A stretch of DNA of 6,558 nt from Acidimicrobiaceae bacterium. Its GTDB lineage: Bacteria; Actinomycetota; Acidimicrobiia; Acidimicrobiales; RAAP-2. Below are positions 6,340 through 6,558 of this stretch, piece after piece. The notes under the pieces are model-generated. The model ran no database searches. It was not told where the DNA came from and was given only the letters and a program-made list of their open reading frames with translations. Each line of letters starts with the position of its first letter. Position 1 is the first letter of the stretch. Made by a program: the position numbers and the translations under genes. Location of the stretch: assembly GCA_030838245.1 (NCBI GenBank), contig JAUTXB010000025.1, forward strand, positions 1 to 6,558, in the 5' to 3' direction.

Positions 6340-6422
6340 AGAGGTCAACTGATCGGCGACCCTTCGAGCCAGCTCCCACAAGCCGGACGACGGGCGCGGC
6401 CTCGGGTCGATCAGGGACCTCT
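6340..6422. repeat. long imperfect inverted repeat (about 18-23 bp of pairing) in the divergent intergenic region
   Basis: AGAGGTC (6340-6346) pairs with GACCTCT (6416-6422). After a small internal loop, CTGATCG (6349-6355) pairs with CGATCA plus G (6408-6414). After a 3-nt bulge, ACCC (6359-6362) pairs with GGGT (6404-6407). A further GAG/CTC pairing (6366-6368 with 6401-6403) is possible. The loop is about 30-40 nt. It could be a structured 5' leader of either flanking gene, a complex operator, or a remnant of a mobile palindromic element. No T-tract follows on either side. Confidence 0.5.
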
Positions 6423-6441
6423 GGGATGGGCAATACGAATG

Positions 6442-6458
6442 GCACGATCATGTCGTGC
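6442..6458. promoter_or_regulatory. dyad GCACGA-TCATG-TCGTGC, candidate operator
   Basis: Perfect 6-bp half-sites separated by 5 bp form a 17-bp operator-like site, 66 nt upstream of the possible divergent plus-strand start at 6525 and 262 nt upstream of the regulator start. The half-site shares CACG with the CACGG dyads but has different spacing, so it may belong to another regulator. Confidence 0.4.
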
Positions 6459-6524
6459 GGGGGACGGAGCCTCCTGCCACCGTGGCCTTAATACGCCTGT
6501 CGGAACAGATGAAAAGAGACCATC

Positions 6525-6558
6525 ATGAACTCACAGCGAGAACTTGAGGGGACGAACG
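6525..6558 (+). CDS. possible start of a divergent gene, truncated by the window edge
   Basis: Only 11 codons are visible (MNSQRELEGTN), open to the window end. AAAGAGA about 7 nt before the ATG is a modest purine-rich ribosome-binding site. The ATG at 6509 is ruled out because its frame stops after 12 codons. The long dyad-rich space to the left fits a divergent promoter region. Function cannot be stated from 11 residues, and the ATG could be chance. Confidence 0.4.
   Translation, partial: MNSQRELEGTN

Larger units (their letters stand above)
6180..6524. promoter_or_regulatory. 345-nt intergenic region between the regulator and a possible divergent gene
   Basis: No convincing gene is seen; the open frames crossing it on both strands are Arg/Pro-rich and lack ribosome-binding sites. 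It contains three symmetric elements: a CACGG-N3-CCGTC near-dyad (6248-6260), a long imperfect inverted repeat (6340-6422), and a 6+6 bp dyad (6442-6458). There is also an extra CACGG half-site at 6224-6228, exactly 24 bp from the one at 6248. A TANNNT-type -10 candidate, TACGAT, lies on the minus strand (complement of 6233-6238), 53 nt before the regulator ATG, without a recognisable -35. On the plus strand, TAATAC (6489-6494) is a weak -10 candidate for the divergent gene. Confidence 0.5.

Noticed and set aside
6191..6451. 86-codon minus-strand open frame upstream of the regulator
   Set aside because: No ribosome-binding site, low-complexity Pro/Arg/Gly composition and no recognisable motif. 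It overlaps the dyad and inverted-repeat elements.
6238..6528. 96-codon plus-strand open frame ending in an ATGA overlap with the possible gene at 6525
   Set aside because: The composition is Arg/Pro/Gly-rich as in non-coding frames of GC-rich DNA and no Shine-Dalgarno precedes it. The ATGA overlap is probably chance.

Overview
The window is GC-rich (about 60-65 % by eye), with compact, mostly co-directional genes and a large LAL-type LuxR regulator. This suggests a high-GC Gram-positive bacterium, probably an actinobacterium; the genus cannot be named from the sequence. Every well-supported gene lies on the minus strand. There is no RNA gene, CRISPR array, transposase or obvious mobile element.

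Layout in transcription order, right to left: an intergenic region rich in dyads (6180-6524), with the possible start of a divergent plus-strand gene at its right end (6525-6558, truncated by the window). Then a 945-residue ATP-binding LuxR-family (LAL/MalT-like) regulator (6179-3342), followed by a 263-base leader/promoter region (3341-3079). A probable operon comes next: an alpha/beta hydrolase with an aspartate nucleophile (3078-2227); a cis-CaaD/4-oxalocrotonate-tautomerase-like protein (2125-1679); an unrecognised 44-residue ORF (1676-1542) that fills the gap to the next gene and is coupled to it by an ATGA overlap; a zinc-free NADPH:quinone-oxidoreductase-like dehydrogenase (1545-592); and an alpha/beta hydrolase with a cysteine in the nucleophile elbow (526 to beyond position 1).

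How they may work together (inference): two hydrolases, a tautomerase and an NAD(P)H-dependent reductase form a small catabolic or detoxification cassette acting on a carbonyl, enol, lactone, epoxide or similar substrate, controlled by the adjacent ATP-dependent regulator. The substrate cannot be read from the sequence. A 13-bp dyad, CACGG-N3-CCGTG, occurs 59 nt upstream of the first operon gene. A 9/10 match lies 68 nt upstream of the regulator start and a half-degenerate copy 34 nt upstream of the tautomerase. These are candidate shared operator sites, although another 9/10 match lies inside a coding region. The intergenic region right of the regulator also holds a long imperfect inverted repeat (6340-6422) and a separate 6+6 bp dyad (6442-6458).
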